From assembly GCF_036226685.1 (NCBI RefSeq), contig NZ_CP109009.1:1984001-2048000 (forward strand): a stretch of 64,000 nucleotides of DNA, in the 5' to 3' direction. Origin of the DNA: Streptomyces sp. NBC_00690. Its GTDB lineage: Bacteria; Actinomycetota; Actinomycetes; Streptomycetales; Streptomycetaceae. Positions 36,783-45,853 of the stretch are shown here, piece after piece. A program made the translations under genes and the position numbers. The notes below the pieces were generated by a model. The model saw only the letters and a list, made by a program, of their open reading frames with translations. It did no database searches and was not told the origin of the DNA. Numbering within the stretch: position 1 is the stretch's first letter; the number at the start of each line of letters is the position of its first letter.

Positions 36783-38111
36783 ATGGCGGGGATGAGCGTT
36801 GCGCCCTATCAGGACATCACCTTCGACAAGGACGGGGATGTCAACACCGCGCAGCGCGAACGGCTGCTGCGGATGGACGTCACGGATCTCGTGCTGTTCG
36901 CACACGGCTGGAACAACTCACCCTCGGTCGCCCAGCGGCTGTACTCATCCTTCTTCGCACCCTTCCCGGCCCTGCTGGGACCGAAAATACGGTTGGGGTA
37001 CGGGGGAATCGTCTGGCCCTCCATGAGGTTCACCGATGAACCCGTCCCCGACTTCGACCCCTCGCTGTTCGCCGCCCCCGAGACGGTGGCACCCCGAATC
37101 GCGGCGACGGACCCAATCACGCTGGACGGACCCAGCCAGACCGCTTTGAACGCGGTCTTCCCCGGACACGAGCCCACCGTGGCCCGGCTCGCGGGCCTCC
37201 TCACCGAGCGCCCCGCGTCCCGGGAGGCGTTCGCCGAGTTCGGACGGCTGGCCCGGGAGTTGACCGAGGCGCCCGCGGGCGGGCTGGAGACGTGCTTCAC
37301 CACCGATCTCCCCCAGGACGAGCAGGGGCCGCCCGCCCTGTACTTCGAGGACGCGTTCGAGCTGTGCCAACTATTCGCCCTCGCCCGCGACCAGAAGGAC
37401 CCCGCCGACATCGCCACACTCTCCGTCGACTCCCTGGGCGAGGGGTTCCAGAAGACCTGGAAGGGCGCCAAGGAACTGCTGCGCCAGACCACGTACTACG
37501 CCATGAAGCGCCGGGCCGGTGCGGTCGGCGAACTGGGGCTCGGTCCGCTCCTCGGCCAACTCGCCCGTACCCGACCGGGCGTACGGGTCCACCTCGTGGG
37601 CCACAGCCAAGGCGCGCGACTGGTGTCCTTCGCCTTGAAGGGGCTTCCTGACGGGGTGCGCTCCGTGAAGTCGGTGACCCTGCTCCAAGGCGCCTTCTCG
37701 CACTACGCCTTCGCTCCCAGCCTCCCCCACGCCTCGCACAACGCGGGCGCGCTGCGGAGCATGGAACAGCGGATCGACGGGCCCCTGGTGGCCTGCCACT
37801 CCCGACACGACAGTGCGCTCGGCGTGATCTACCCCCTGGCCTCCCGACTCGCCGGGGACGACCGCACGGCGATCGGCCTCGATCGCCGCTGGTGGGCGGT
37901 CGGGTACGACGGCGTCCAAGCCGTGCGCTCGCCCTCGGTACGGCTGTCGCTCGCCCAGACCCTGGCGCGGGGAGTTCCCGCATCCGGCTGTGTGAGCGTG
38001 GACTGCGCGGAGGTGGTGCGGCGCGGGGGGCCGCCGTCCGGCGCGCACAGTGACATCTGCCACGAGGAGTTGGCCCGCGTGGTCGTCTCGGCGGGGCGTC
38101 TGGGCCGCTGA
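36783..38111 (+). CDS. Alpha/beta-hydrolase-fold protein (serine esterase-like)
   Basis: A 442-aa protein. LVLFAHGWNNSPS near residue 36 provides an oxyanion-hole-type HGW motif, and VHLVGHSQGARLVSF (about 272) is a nucleophile elbow G-x-S-x-G. No signal peptide is seen. The long segment between them has no obvious relatives I recognise, so specificity is unknown. ATG 36783 has GGGGAGGA just upstream; an ATG nine bases later is an alternative. Confidence 0.78.
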   Translation: MAGMSVAPYQDITFDKDGDVNTAQRERLLRMDVTDLVLFAHGWNNSPSVAQRLYSSFFAPFPALLGPKIRLGYGGIVWPSMRFTDEPVPDFDPSLFAAPETVAPRIAATDPITLDGPSQTALNAVFPGHEPTVARLAGLLTERPASREAFAEFGRLARELTEAPAGGLETCFTTDLPQDEQGPPALYFEDAFELCQLFALARDQKDPADIATLSVDSLGEGFQKTWKGAKELLRQTTYYAMKRRAGAVGELGLGPLLGQLARTRPGVRVHLVGHSQGARLVSFALKGLPDGVRSVKSVTLLQGAFSHYAFAPSLPHASHNAGALRSMEQRIDGPLVACHSRHDSALGVIYPLASRLAGDDRTAIGLDRRWWAVGYDGVQAVRSPSVRLSLAQTLARGVPASGCVSVDCAEVVRRGGPPSGAHSDICHEELARVVVSAGRLGR

Positions 38112-38583
38112 GCCCGGCGGGACCGCGCCGGACGGGCCGTGGAACACCGAACGGACGCGGACCATCCCGGGCTGCGGGCGCGGTCCTTCAACACTCCGGG
38201 TACCCGGTCGCGGCTTCGGCACTCCTGTGAGCCCGACGGGTACCGGGTCGGCCGCGGAAGGTCGGGGGCGCACGGCGATCGACGAGAGCCGTACGGACCT
38301 GGAGTGCGCGGCGCAATGGGAAACGTCCGACAACTCGCTCCCTTGCCCACGGGCATTCGGGGCAGTCTTCAGGGGCAGTCTTCCCACGATGGGTTCGGGG
38401 CGCGGATGGGCAGTTCGGGCTCCGAGACGGACGGGACAACAGGACATCGGCGCAGGTGCGACCCCACCCGCCATCGTAGGAACGTTTCATTAATGGGCCC
38501 CATCGGATTTTCGATGGAGCCGGATCGGGCAGTCGTACGTCCATACACCAACGCCGATGTACCAGCGACGGAGGTGGCAGTGC
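38112..38583. other. 472-bp gap without a recognisable gene
   Basis: No open frame here has a ribosome site or credible protein composition. Towards the right end (38485-38520) A/T-rich sequence with a small hairpin (38500-38505 with 38512-38517) probably holds the promoter of the next gene. Confidence 0.5.
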
Positions 38584-39195
38584 ATGGCCGGCTTCAGGAG
38601 TCTTGCGAGACAGGTGCGCGATGCGCGGTGTGATTTGGCGCTCCGGCGCTACTCACTGCGCAAGTGCCTTGAGCGATTTGCCCCTTATGGGCATAGGGCG
38701 ACATGGGATCACCTCTGCGCCCGGCACGGCATCGAGCCCGAGGACCGGGCTCCCGACCCAGCGCGGCTGGTGGCCGCACTGGAGGAGTTGGAACGGGCGC
38801 GTGCGGTCTGGCTCGCGTACGAGGAGAGCTTCGCGGACCGCCGCAAACGGGAGAAGCACGGTGGACTACGACGGCCGTCGTCCTTCGACGACTGGCACCG
38901 TCGCACCTGGGGCGGCCATGGAGTCGCGCGCTGCGACACCCCGAGCGTTCACCCCACGGCACCGCTCGACGAGGTGCTGCGCCGACTGATCGAGGCATTG
39001 GGCAGGGCACCAGGCGAGTCCTGTCCGGCCTGCGGAGCGAGGGAGATCGAGTGGCGCAACAACCTCGCACACGAGCCCTGGAGCGGACCCGTCTGCCTGG
39101 GCTGCGGAATCGTGGTGCCCCGACCCGTACTGTCGTCCGATGCGGTGGCCGCGGCCAAGGCGGTCGGGCGAGTGGCATTGGCGTCGGTCGCCTGA
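38584..39195 (+). CDS. Hypothetical protein with C-terminal Cys4 zinc-ribbon-like motif
   Basis: A 203-aa basic protein. The last third contains CPACG (C147, C150) and CLGCG (C171, C174), two CxxC knuckles 20 residues apart that would bind one zinc. The N-terminal two thirds are helical and charged. No catalytic motif, signal or membrane segment is seen, and the family is not recognised. ATG 38584 lies 6 bases after a strong GGAGGTGG. Confidence 0.7.
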   Translation: MAGFRSLARQVRDARCDLALRRYSLRKCLERFAPYGHRATWDHLCARHGIEPEDRAPDPARLVAALEELERARAVWLAYEESFADRRKREKHGGLRRPSSFDDWHRRTWGGHGVARCDTPSVHPTAPLDEVLRRLIEALGRAPGESCPACGAREIEWRNNLAHEPWSGPVCLGCGIVVPRPVLSSDAVAAAKAVGRVALASVA

Positions 39196-39336
39196 GCGGC
39201 GCGCAGCAGGAATCGCACGCGAACCGCCCTTCGGTACCGCGTGGACCGCCCTCCGCGCCCGTGGTGAGTGCGCGGGGGCACTCACCGGCATGCCGCCCCT
39301 GGTTCGCATCCGTACCCCACGGGTACGGTGCGGAAC

Positions 39337-39939
39337 TCAGACCGTGTTCCCGGCGTTCCCGGCGTTCGCGGCGGTCCCGGCGTTCGCGGCGGTCCCGGCG
39401 TTCGCGGCGGTCCCGGCGTTCGCGGCGGTCCCGGCGTTCGCGGCGGTCCCGGTGTTCTCGGCGGTCCCGGCGGTCCCGGCCTCGCGGCGCACGGGCAGCA
39501 GTCGGGAGCCCGCCATCCGCTGACCGAAGGTGTCGTCCGGGTTGGACAGGACACAGGTCTCCAGCGACAGACAGCCACAGCCGATGCAGTCGGTCAGATG
39601 ATCGCGCAAGCGCGCCAACTGCTTGATGCGGGTGTCCAACTCGCTGCGCCACGCCTGCGACAACCGCGCCCAGTCGTCCTGGTTCGGGGTGCGCTCTTCG
39701 GGCAGTTCGGCCAGCGCGTCCCTGATGGTCGCCAGCGGAATGCCGACTCGTTGCGCGGCACGGACGAAGGCGACCCGACGAAGGGTGTCCCTGGAGTAGC
39801 GGCGCTGGTTCCCGGTGGTACGACGGCTGTTGATGAGCCCCTTGGACTCGTAGAAGTGCAGGGCGGACACGGCCGCACCACTGCGCTGCGAGAGCTGGCC
39901 GACGCTCAGCTCCTGTGTGGTTTCGAAAAACTGGGGCAC
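39337..39939 (-). CDS. soxR: Redox-sensing MerR-family regulator SoxR with repeat tail
   Basis: A 200-aa MerR-type regulator: winged helix at about 11-70 (SVGQLSQRSGAAVSALHFYE), coiled-coil dimer helix (about 85-117), then the [2Fe-2S] cluster motif C-x2-C-x-C-x5-C (C118, C121, C123, C129). In Streptomyces SoxR responds to redox-active antibiotics rather than superoxide as such. Standard SoxR ends near residue 150-175. Here residues 154-200 are a Gly-Thr-Ala-Asn tail with five tandem GTAANA hexapeptides (164-193). No target gene is adjacent. Confidence 0.95.
   Translation of the reverse strand: MPQFFETTQELSVGQLSQRSGAAVSALHFYESKGLINSRRTTGNQRRYSRDTLRRVAFVRAAQRVGIPLATIRDALAELPEERTPNQDDWARLSQAWRSELDTRIKQLARLRDHLTDCIGCGCLSLETCVLSNPDDTFGQRMAGSRLLPVRREAGTAGTAENTGTAANAGTAANAGTAANAGTAANAGTAANAGNAGNTV
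39361..39450. repeat. 18-bp minisatellite in the 3' end of soxR
   Basis: Five in-frame tandem copies of an 18-bp unit (GCGGCGGTCCCGGCGTTC on the plus strand), with degenerate flanking copies on both sides, encode the GTAANA repeats of the SoxR tail. The copies are almost identical, implying recent expansion. Confidence 0.92.
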
Positions 39940-40211
39940 TCGGCGACCCTACTGGCCCGGGCACGCACACGGGATGGCACGGTGCACCGGGGGCCGCCCC
40001 TGACCCCCTGAACGCTGGCTGCCCCCTGTCTGCGAACGGCGATCGGACACCCTCGCGCGACCGCCCGTCGAACCGCTGGCCGGCCCGTCCGCACCGGCGG
40101 CCGAGGACATCCCCACATCGCGTCTGACCGGACCCTGCATCCACGGTTCTGTACGGTGAGACCGTGGCGGCTTCCACGGGAGCCAGTACGTGAGAGGCAG
40201 GGATCAGGACC

Positions 40212-40673
40212 ATGGCCGAGCCGAGGACCTTCACTTCCGCAGCCGAGCTGGCCGCCGCGGTCGGCGAGCAGTTGGGGCCGGGCGACTGGCTGGAGATCGA
40301 CCAGCAACGGATCGACCGCTTCGCCGAGGCGACCGGCGATCACCAGTGGATCCATGTGGATCCCGTACGGGCGGCGGACGGCCCGTTCGGGACGACCATC
40401 GCGCACGGCTATCTCACCCTCTCCCTGCTCCCTGTCCTGGTACCTCAGGTGATGCGGGTGGACGGAGCGAAGATGGGCCTCAACTACGGGACGGAGAAGG
40501 TGCGCTTCCCGGCGCCGGTTCCGGTGGGGTCGCGGCTACGGGCGACGGTGGTCGTGCAGAACGTCACGGAGGCGGGTGGCGGGGTCCAGGTCACCGCCCG
40601 GGTGACGGTCGAGCGCGAGGGCGGTGACAAGCCGGTGTGCGTGGCCGACTCGGTATCCCGCTACTACTTCTGA
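40212..40673 (+). CDS. MaoC-family (R)-specific enoyl hydratase
   Basis: A 153-aa hot-dog-fold protein. RFAEATGDHQWIHVDP (about 36-51) is the hydratase-2 motif with catalytic Asp and His, followed by FGTTIAHGYLTLSL. It would hydrate trans-2-enoyl-CoA (or the -ACP) to the (R)-3-hydroxy form. ATG 40212 follows a weak AGGGATCAGGACC. It lies near two TetR genes of a type often tied to acyl-CoA metabolism, but no operon partner is visible. Confidence 0.9.
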   Translation: MAEPRTFTSAAELAAAVGEQLGPGDWLEIDQQRIDRFAEATGDHQWIHVDPVRAADGPFGTTIAHGYLTLSLLPVLVPQVMRVDGAKMGLNYGTEKVRFPAPVPVGSRLRATVVVQNVTEAGGGVQVTARVTVEREGGDKPVCVADSVSRYYF

Positions 40674-40764
40674 GCAGTTCGCAGACGCGGACCGTCCGGG
40701 CTGTGTGCCGGGCGGCCCGCAAGGAGCGTGGGGACGGGTCGCCGTCTCACCCGGCCGGGCGTCT

Positions 40765-40977
40765 TCACCGTCCGCTGTCCTCGGCGAGGGTGTGGGCGAC
40801 GAGCGCGTTGGCATGGCCGTGGCCCAGCCCGTGTTCTGCCTTCAACCAGGCGACGAGTTCCATGTGCTTGGTCAGGGGTGACAAGCGGATGAGTTCCTTC
40901 CACTCCGCTACCGGGCGCCCGTACTTCTTCTCGATGGACGGGAAGTAGCTGGCGGGTCCGTTGGCTGCGTTCGTCAT
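40765..40977 (-). CDS. DUF4287 small protein
   Basis: A 70-aa protein, MTNAANGPASYFPSIEKKYG at the start and WLKAEHGLGHGHANALVAHT near the end, matching the DUF4287 pattern of small cytosolic proteins, which is similar to the N-terminal part of DUF5655/YdhG-like families. Function unknown. Upstream (40996-41022) lie three tandem TCGGTGCAG-type 9-bp units. Confidence 0.82.
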   Translation of the reverse strand: MTNAANGPASYFPSIEKKYGRPVAEWKELIRLSPLTKHMELVAWLKAEHGLGHGHANALVAHTLAEDSGR

Positions 40978-41137
40978 ATCGCTGATTCCTCTGGGTCGGT
41001 GCAGTCGGTGCAGTCGGTGTGGGCGATGCGGTGAGCGCTGTCGGCGCGATCAGTGCAGTCGGCGCGGGGCGATGTTGCCATACGCCATCGATGCGGTCGG
41101 GGCGTGGCGGCTGCCGGGTCGGCGACCGGCAGCCGGG

Positions 41138-41824
41138 TCAGCCGTTGGAGGGCCGTGGACGGAGCGCAAGGCGGAGCGTGACGGCGGTGAGCCCCATCAG
41201 GCCCAGCCCCGCCCCGACGGTGAAGGCGACGACGGAGACACCGGAGCCCATGAAACCGGCGAGGACCCCCATCGGCAGCAGACGGCAGGCAAGAGCCCAG
41301 CCGCGCTCTTGCCTCGCCGCGAACCAACGGGCCAGGAAGAAGAACGCGACGCAGAGCGAGAGGAACCCCACCAGGCCACTGGCCATATGGACGGCGCCCT
41401 GCGCACTGATCGCGGCAGGCGGCCCCTGCGGAGTGCCGACGGGGAACCCCGCCCCGGCATCGGCCCGGAACACCGCATTCACCATGAACGAGGCACCGAA
41501 GACGCCCAGGAGGCGCGGTACCCAACGCGCCGCCTGACCGGCGTCCAGGGTCTGCCGCACACCGAGCGCGGCAGCGGCGATCAACAGACCGGTGAGGACG
41601 AACGAGGCCGTCTGCACCCAACCGAGATCGCCGAGGCTGAGCTGACTGAAGGCGTTCCGGCTGAAGTCGAAGCCCTCTCGGGTGAGCCCCTGGACGACCC
41701 CGAGCCCGAGGAACAGCGGGCCGGCGGACGCGCCGATGGCCAGGAGCCTGCGCGCCGCCGACGGCGACCGATCCCGATTGCCCGTAGGGGCGTTCAGAAC
41801 AGGGGCGTTGATCGTGTGGGTCAT
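41138..41824 (-). CDS. DUF998 family membrane protein
   Basis: A 228-aa polytopic membrane protein with about six hydrophobic helices. The motif FDFSRNAFSQLSLGDLGWVQ (about 52-71) and VNAVFRADAGAGFP are typical of DUF998. ATG 41824 is preceded by GGGAGG at good distance. Function unknown; such genes often travel with TetR regulators, as here. Confidence 0.85.
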   Translation of the reverse strand: MTHTINAPVLNAPTGNRDRSPSAARRLLAIGASAGPLFLGLGVVQGLTREGFDFSRNAFSQLSLGDLGWVQTASFVLTGLLIAAAALGVRQTLDAGQAARWVPRLLGVFGASFMVNAVFRADAGAGFPVGTPQGPPAAISAQGAVHMASGLVGFLSLCVAFFFLARWFAARQERGWALACRLLPMGVLAGFMGSGVSVVAFTVGAGLGLMGLTAVTLRLALRPRPSNG

Positions 41825-42071
41825 GGGGTGCCTCCCTCGTACGCGGCGCCTCGCTGGGGCATGGGCATCGCGGTGGTCTTGCGGGTTTGACCGCGGAGGA
41901 AGGCAAAGGTCATCGATCGAGGGGCAGTGATGTGGGTCACAGGAGTCGCCACGGTTGGTCCCGTGACCCATGCGGCATGCACCCGCCCGTGGCCGCTTGC
42001 CCCGGAGGCACCCACGGGCGATCGAGGACGGCACGGTCGCAGGCGGGAGACAGGTCACCGGCCCGAACGGT

Positions 42072-42731
42072 TCACCGGTCCGCGCCGGACACCGCAGGCG
42101 TCGGGGGCGTCTGGGGCGTAGAGACCATGCGGAGTACGAGATCGGCATAGAGCTCCCCGACCTCCTCCGGGGTGCGGCGCCCCTTGGAGTTGAACCACCG
42201 GGCCACATCGATGCAGAGCGAGAGCACGGCGAGCGTGGTTCCGGGAACATCGGGCACATCGAACTCGCCGGATTCCACCCCGTCCCGCAGGATGCCGCGG
42301 ATGACGGCATCACTGCGCCGCCGCAGCTCAACGATCTCCGTACGGTGCTCGGGCGAGAGCGCTTCGAGTTCGTACTGCACCACGCGGGCGGTGTCATGAC
42401 GACCGGCGTGCCAGCGCACGAACGAACTGACGGCGTCCGCCAGCCGCTCCGGGGGTGTCCCCTCGCGCTCGCCCGCGGTGGCCAGTACCGCCAGGGCCCG
42501 GACGTGCCCGATCCGACTGATGCGGTGGAGCAGTTCTTCCTTCGTCTTGTAGTGGATGTAGAGCGCCGCGGGGCTCATCCCGGCCCGGCTCGCGATGTCC
42601 CGCGTCGTCGTGGCGTGGTAGCCGCGTTCGGCGAAGGCTTCCACCGCGGCGATGAGGAGCTTCCTCGCCGCCTCGGGCGAAACCTCTCCCCACGGCACGT
42701 CGTCGCAGGTCATCTCCTCGGCCGCAGTCAT
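42072..42731 (-). CDS. TetR-family regulator (KstR2-like)
   Basis: A 219-aa TetR protein with helix-turn-helix LIAAVEAFAERGYHATTTRD and AGMSPAALYIHYKTKEELLH (about 26-71). The C-terminal domain contains DTARVVQYELEALSPEHR and LCIDVARWFN, as in acyl-CoA-linked TetR regulators of actinobacteria. ATG 42731 is used because the 14 preceding in-frame codons do not fit the family. Divergent from another TetR gene; the spacer contains AAGCGCTT, a possible operator. Confidence 0.88.
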   Translation of the reverse strand: MTAAEEMTCDDVPWGEVSPEAARKLLIAAVEAFAERGYHATTTRDIASRAGMSPAALYIHYKTKEELLHRISRIGHVRALAVLATAGEREGTPPERLADAVSSFVRWHAGRHDTARVVQYELEALSPEHRTEIVELRRRSDAVIRGILRDGVESGEFDVPDVPGTTLAVLSLCIDVARWFNSKGRRTPEEVGELYADLVLRMVSTPQTPPTPAVSGADR

Positions 42732-42776
42732 CGCGCGCCCCTTCCTATCCACTGGAGGAAACCATACCCGCACCCA

Positions 42777-42791
42777 TGAGCAAGCGCTTAG
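42777..42791. promoter_or_regulatory. Possible TetR operator between divergent regulators
   Basis: TGAGCAAGCGCTTAG contains the 8-bp palindrome AAGCGCTT (42782-42789) about 50 bp upstream of the minus-strand TetR start. AAGC-type half sites are frequent in operators of acyl-CoA-responsive TetR proteins. Assignment is tentative. Confidence 0.3.
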
Positions 42792-42967
42792 AGACGGACT
42801 GGGGGCCGAGCAGACAGCGCTGCCGATCGAGTCCGCCCGCGGTGAACGGCACGCACCGGGCCGACGACACCTGAAGGCGACCTGGCGATCCCGCCCCGCG
42901 CGCCCGCCGGGGCAGCCCCTGGTCGGCGACGGCTGGGTCCGGCCCGGCAGGCCCTACGATGTGGCGC

Positions 42968-43633
42968 ATGGCCCGACCGCACAAGCCCCTCCTGAGCCGA
43001 GAACGCATCGTCGAGACGGCGGGTTCACTCGTCGACGCGGAGGGCGTGGAGGCGGTCTCCACCCGGCGGTTGGCGGCGGAGCTGGGCGTGAGCGGCCCCT
43101 CGCTGTACCACCACTTCCGCACCAAGGACGAAATCCTGGAGGCGGTCGCGGACTCGGTCCAGGCCGAGGTCGACCTCTCGATGTTCGACGAACGGGCGAC
43201 CGCGCACCCCGGCGACTGGAGCTGGGACACCGCGCTGCACGCCTGGGGGGTCGCCTACCGCGCGACCCTCACCGCCCATCCCCATATCGTCCCGGTGCTC
43301 GCCAAGGGGCCGGGCCGTCGACCCGCAGGACTCCGGGTGGCCGACGCGGTCTTCGGGGCGATGGTGCGGGCAGGCTGGCCACCGGCGCAGGCGACCTCCA
43401 TCGGCGCGCTGATGCGGTACTTCATCACCGGCTCGGCCCTCGGCTCCTTCGCCTTGGGCTTCGTCGACGACCAGGCGGCGTACGACCCGGCCGACTACCC
43501 GCACCTGGGGCAGGCGCACCTGCTCGCGGAACGGCAGGAGCAGGTCGACGAGCGGGCGTTCGAGACGGGTCTGCGGGCGATCATCGACGGGCTGAGGGTT
43601 CAGTTCGAGGCCACCGCATCCCCGCGCATGTGA
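42968..43633 (+). CDS. TetR-family regulator with TetR_C-type domain
   Basis: A 221-aa protein with helix-turn-helix ETAGSLVDAEGVEAVSTRRL and LGVSGPSLYHHFRTKDEILE (about 16-58). The C-terminal domain resembles the tetracycline-repressor class (HAWGVAYRATLTAHPHIVPV, FITGSALGSFALGF). Target unknown. Start ATG 42968; an ATG nine bases earlier is possible and no clear SD is visible for either. Confidence 0.88.
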   Translation: MARPHKPLLSRERIVETAGSLVDAEGVEAVSTRRLAAELGVSGPSLYHHFRTKDEILEAVADSVQAEVDLSMFDERATAHPGDWSWDTALHAWGVAYRATLTAHPHIVPVLAKGPGRRPAGLRVADAVFGAMVRAGWPPAQATSIGALMRYFITGSALGSFALGFVDDQAAYDPADYPHLGQAHLLAERQEQVDERAFETGLRAIIDGLRVQFEATASPRM

Positions 43634-44482
43634 CACCCATTTCACCTTGGTGCTCCGGTAAATACAACGTTCTTTCATTTATGGATACGGCCGCGAATCC
43701 CACCCGTCGCGGCCTCCAACCAAAACCGCACCGGACCGTCTGAACGCCTAGGCAACCGAGCACATCGGCATCGATTGACGTAGTGCGGTAAATGGCTAGA
43801 ACTCCACCGGTTCCCTCTGTCGATGCCGTCCGACGAAGGGTTGTGAAATCGTCACTGCAATCACACTCGCTCCCTGACGACGAGTGGCAGCACCCTCGAA
43901 ATCAAGCCGCGGCGCACGTGCACGGCCATGGAAGTTGGCCGGGCCAACAGGGCCGGCAATTCACATAAACGCAGACCGGGAACGAAAGGGTCTTGCGAAA
44001 GTCCCCGATCGGAACCGTACGACCGTCCATTCTCTGCCATGCATACCGGCCAGCACTCACCTCCGCACCGACCAGCGGTGCGATCGGAGGGACGGCAGCA
44101 ACAGGGAGCCCGGCGGTGAGGGGAGCGATGGCGACATCCGCACCTTGACCAGCGGAGGAGTCTTTGAGCAACGGAAGCTCGGCGGGAGCACACCACGAGG
44201 CCCCTTCACGGGTGGGCGTGGCTCTTGGCTTGCGGTGGCGCTTGCCGCGGGGGGTCGGCGTCCCAGCGGTGCGGCCTTCCGTTCCATCGTCCCGGGCCTA
44301 AGGCGGGACACACTGCCGTGGCGCAACGCCGTGGCGAGTGGCTCCACTCGGCCGTGCAGAGGGGTGGTGCTGTCGTTCTCCAGAACGCCTTCCCACCGTT
44401 CGGGCGGATGCGCTCGGGTCGTGACTACGGGCTCTCCGGTGCCATGGGCCCCGGCCCCAGTGGGCTCAGGGGCCCATCAACC
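43634..44482. other. 849-bp gap without a recognisable gene
   Basis: The longest non-coding stretch in the window. The left part (43640-43860) is comparatively A/T-rich. Further right several frames are open, but their translations are Arg/Ser/Pro-rich with no start context, typical of chance ORFs in GC-rich DNA. It could hold a small RNA or the decayed remains of a gene; nothing firm can be called. Confidence 0.5.
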
Positions 44483-45853
44483 TCAGCCTTCTATGCCGAG
44501 CATTTCCGCGGGAGCGGGACAGATGCGTCTGCCGTGGTGGTCGAAGACGTAGAGGTGGGCGAGATCGACCAGCAGCGGTACCCGGGCACCGGGCTGGAGC
44601 CAGAGGTTGGGACTGGTCCTGATGACGAGCGAACTCGCGGGGGCGGGGGGACGCCCCGGGTCGTGCGGTCCGTATCCGGCAGGCGGCCCGTACGGCTGGG
44701 GTCCCGACTCCTCCAAGAGTGCGGGCGGGCCGGAGACGTAGGTGTTCATCCTCTCCTTCCACCTGGTCAGGAAGCTGCCGTTGTCCTTCGACGAGTTGCG
44801 CAGTCGGCGCGGGGACACGGCGGGGCGAGGCGATTCCAGATTGGGCACGATGGCCGAACGGGAGCCGATGTTGACGTACAACAGGGCCTCGTGCCCCTGG
44901 TACTCGGTGTACTCGACCGTGCCCGTCAGCGGCACCTCACCCGGGCGGGCCTGGCTGGGGAGGGCGATCCTGGTGGCCTCGGAGCGGAGTCCGACGATGA
45001 TCTGCCGACCCTGTTGGATGCGCAGCAGTTGATGGTCCACGCTGAGCGGTTCGGGCATGGTCAGCCGCTGTCGGCCGAGGTCGAGTGACATCCCGCCGTC
45101 CAGTGGTGCGTTGACGATGGCCTGGAGCAGATTGATCCGTGGGGTGCCGATGAACGCGGCCACGAACACGTTGTCCGGTACGGCGTAGATGTCGCGCGGG
45201 CTCCCGACCTGCTGGAGGACCCCTCCGCGCATCACCCCGACCCTGTCCCCCAGCGACATGGCCTCGGCCTGGTCCTGGGTGACGTAGATGGTGGTGACGC
45301 CCATCTCCTTGGTGAGCTGGGCGATCTCCGCTCGCAGTCGGTTGCGCAGCTTGGCTTCCAGATTGGACAGGGGCTCGTCCATCAGGAAGACCGAGGGCTG
45401 CCGCGAGATGGCCCGCCCCATGGCGACCCGCTGCCGTTCGCCGCCGGAGAGTTGGTACGGATAGCGGTCGAGGACGTCCTCGATGCCGAGCATGCGGGCG
45501 GTGGCGTCGACGTGGGGACGGCGATCTCCGCGGGGGTCGCCCACCCGGAGGGGGAAGCCGATGTTGTCGCGGTTTGTCATGTTCGGGTAGAGGGCGAAGT
45601 TCTGAAACACCATGGCCATGGATCGATCGCCCGGGGGCAAATGGCCGGCGGGTTCTCCATCGAGGAGAAGCTCACCGTCGGTGATCGATTCCAGGCCGGC
45701 AATCATGCGGAGAACGGTCGTTTTCCCGCAGCCCGAGGGCCCCAGGAGGACGACGAATTCGCCCGGTTTGACGTCGAGACTGAATCGGTCGACGGCACGG
45801 GCAGCTCGTCCGTATCGCTTGCTGACACTCTGCAGGGTAATAGCGCGAGTCAT
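44483..45853 (-). CDS. Orphan MsiK/UgpC-type sugar ABC transporter ATPase
   Basis: A 456-aa ATP-binding subunit: Walker A GPSGCGKTT (about 38-46), Q-loop VFQNFALYP, signature LSGGERQRVA (about 134), Walker B VFLMDEPLS and the H-loop position occupied by VTQDQAEAM, as in some CUT1 ATPases with His replaced by Gln. The TOBE/regulatory domain follows at about 235. The family is usually 360-380 aa; the excess is a Pro/Gly/Tyr-rich insertion (about residues 345-410) splitting the C-terminal OB region. No permease or binding-protein gene is adjacent, so it may energise several distant transporters, as MsiK does. Confidence 0.85.
   Translation of the reverse strand: MTRAITLQSVSKRYGRAARAVDRFSLDVKPGEFVVLLGPSGCGKTTVLRMIAGLESITDGELLLDGEPAGHLPPGDRSMAMVFQNFALYPNMTNRDNIGFPLRVGDPRGDRRPHVDATARMLGIEDVLDRYPYQLSGGERQRVAMGRAISRQPSVFLMDEPLSNLEAKLRNRLRAEIAQLTKEMGVTTIYVTQDQAEAMSLGDRVGVMRGGVLQQVGSPRDIYAVPDNVFVAAFIGTPRINLLQAIVNAPLDGGMSLDLGRQRLTMPEPLSVDHQLLRIQQGRQIIVGLRSEATRIALPSQARPGEVPLTGTVEYTEYQGHEALLYVNIGSRSAIVPNLESPRPAVSPRRLRNSSKDNGSFLTRWKERMNTYVSGPPALLEESGPQPYGPPAGYGPHDPGRPPAPASSLVIRTSPNLWLQPGARVPLLVDLAHLYVFDHHGRRICPAPAEMLGIEG

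Noticed and set aside
39361..39450. Repeat array resembling a short CRISPR
   Set aside because: Units are directly contiguous 18-mers without spacers and lie in frame inside soxR.
43884..44552. 222-aa plus-strand frame in the large gap
   Set aside because: Low-quality composition, no start signal, and runs into the end of the ATPase gene on the other strand.
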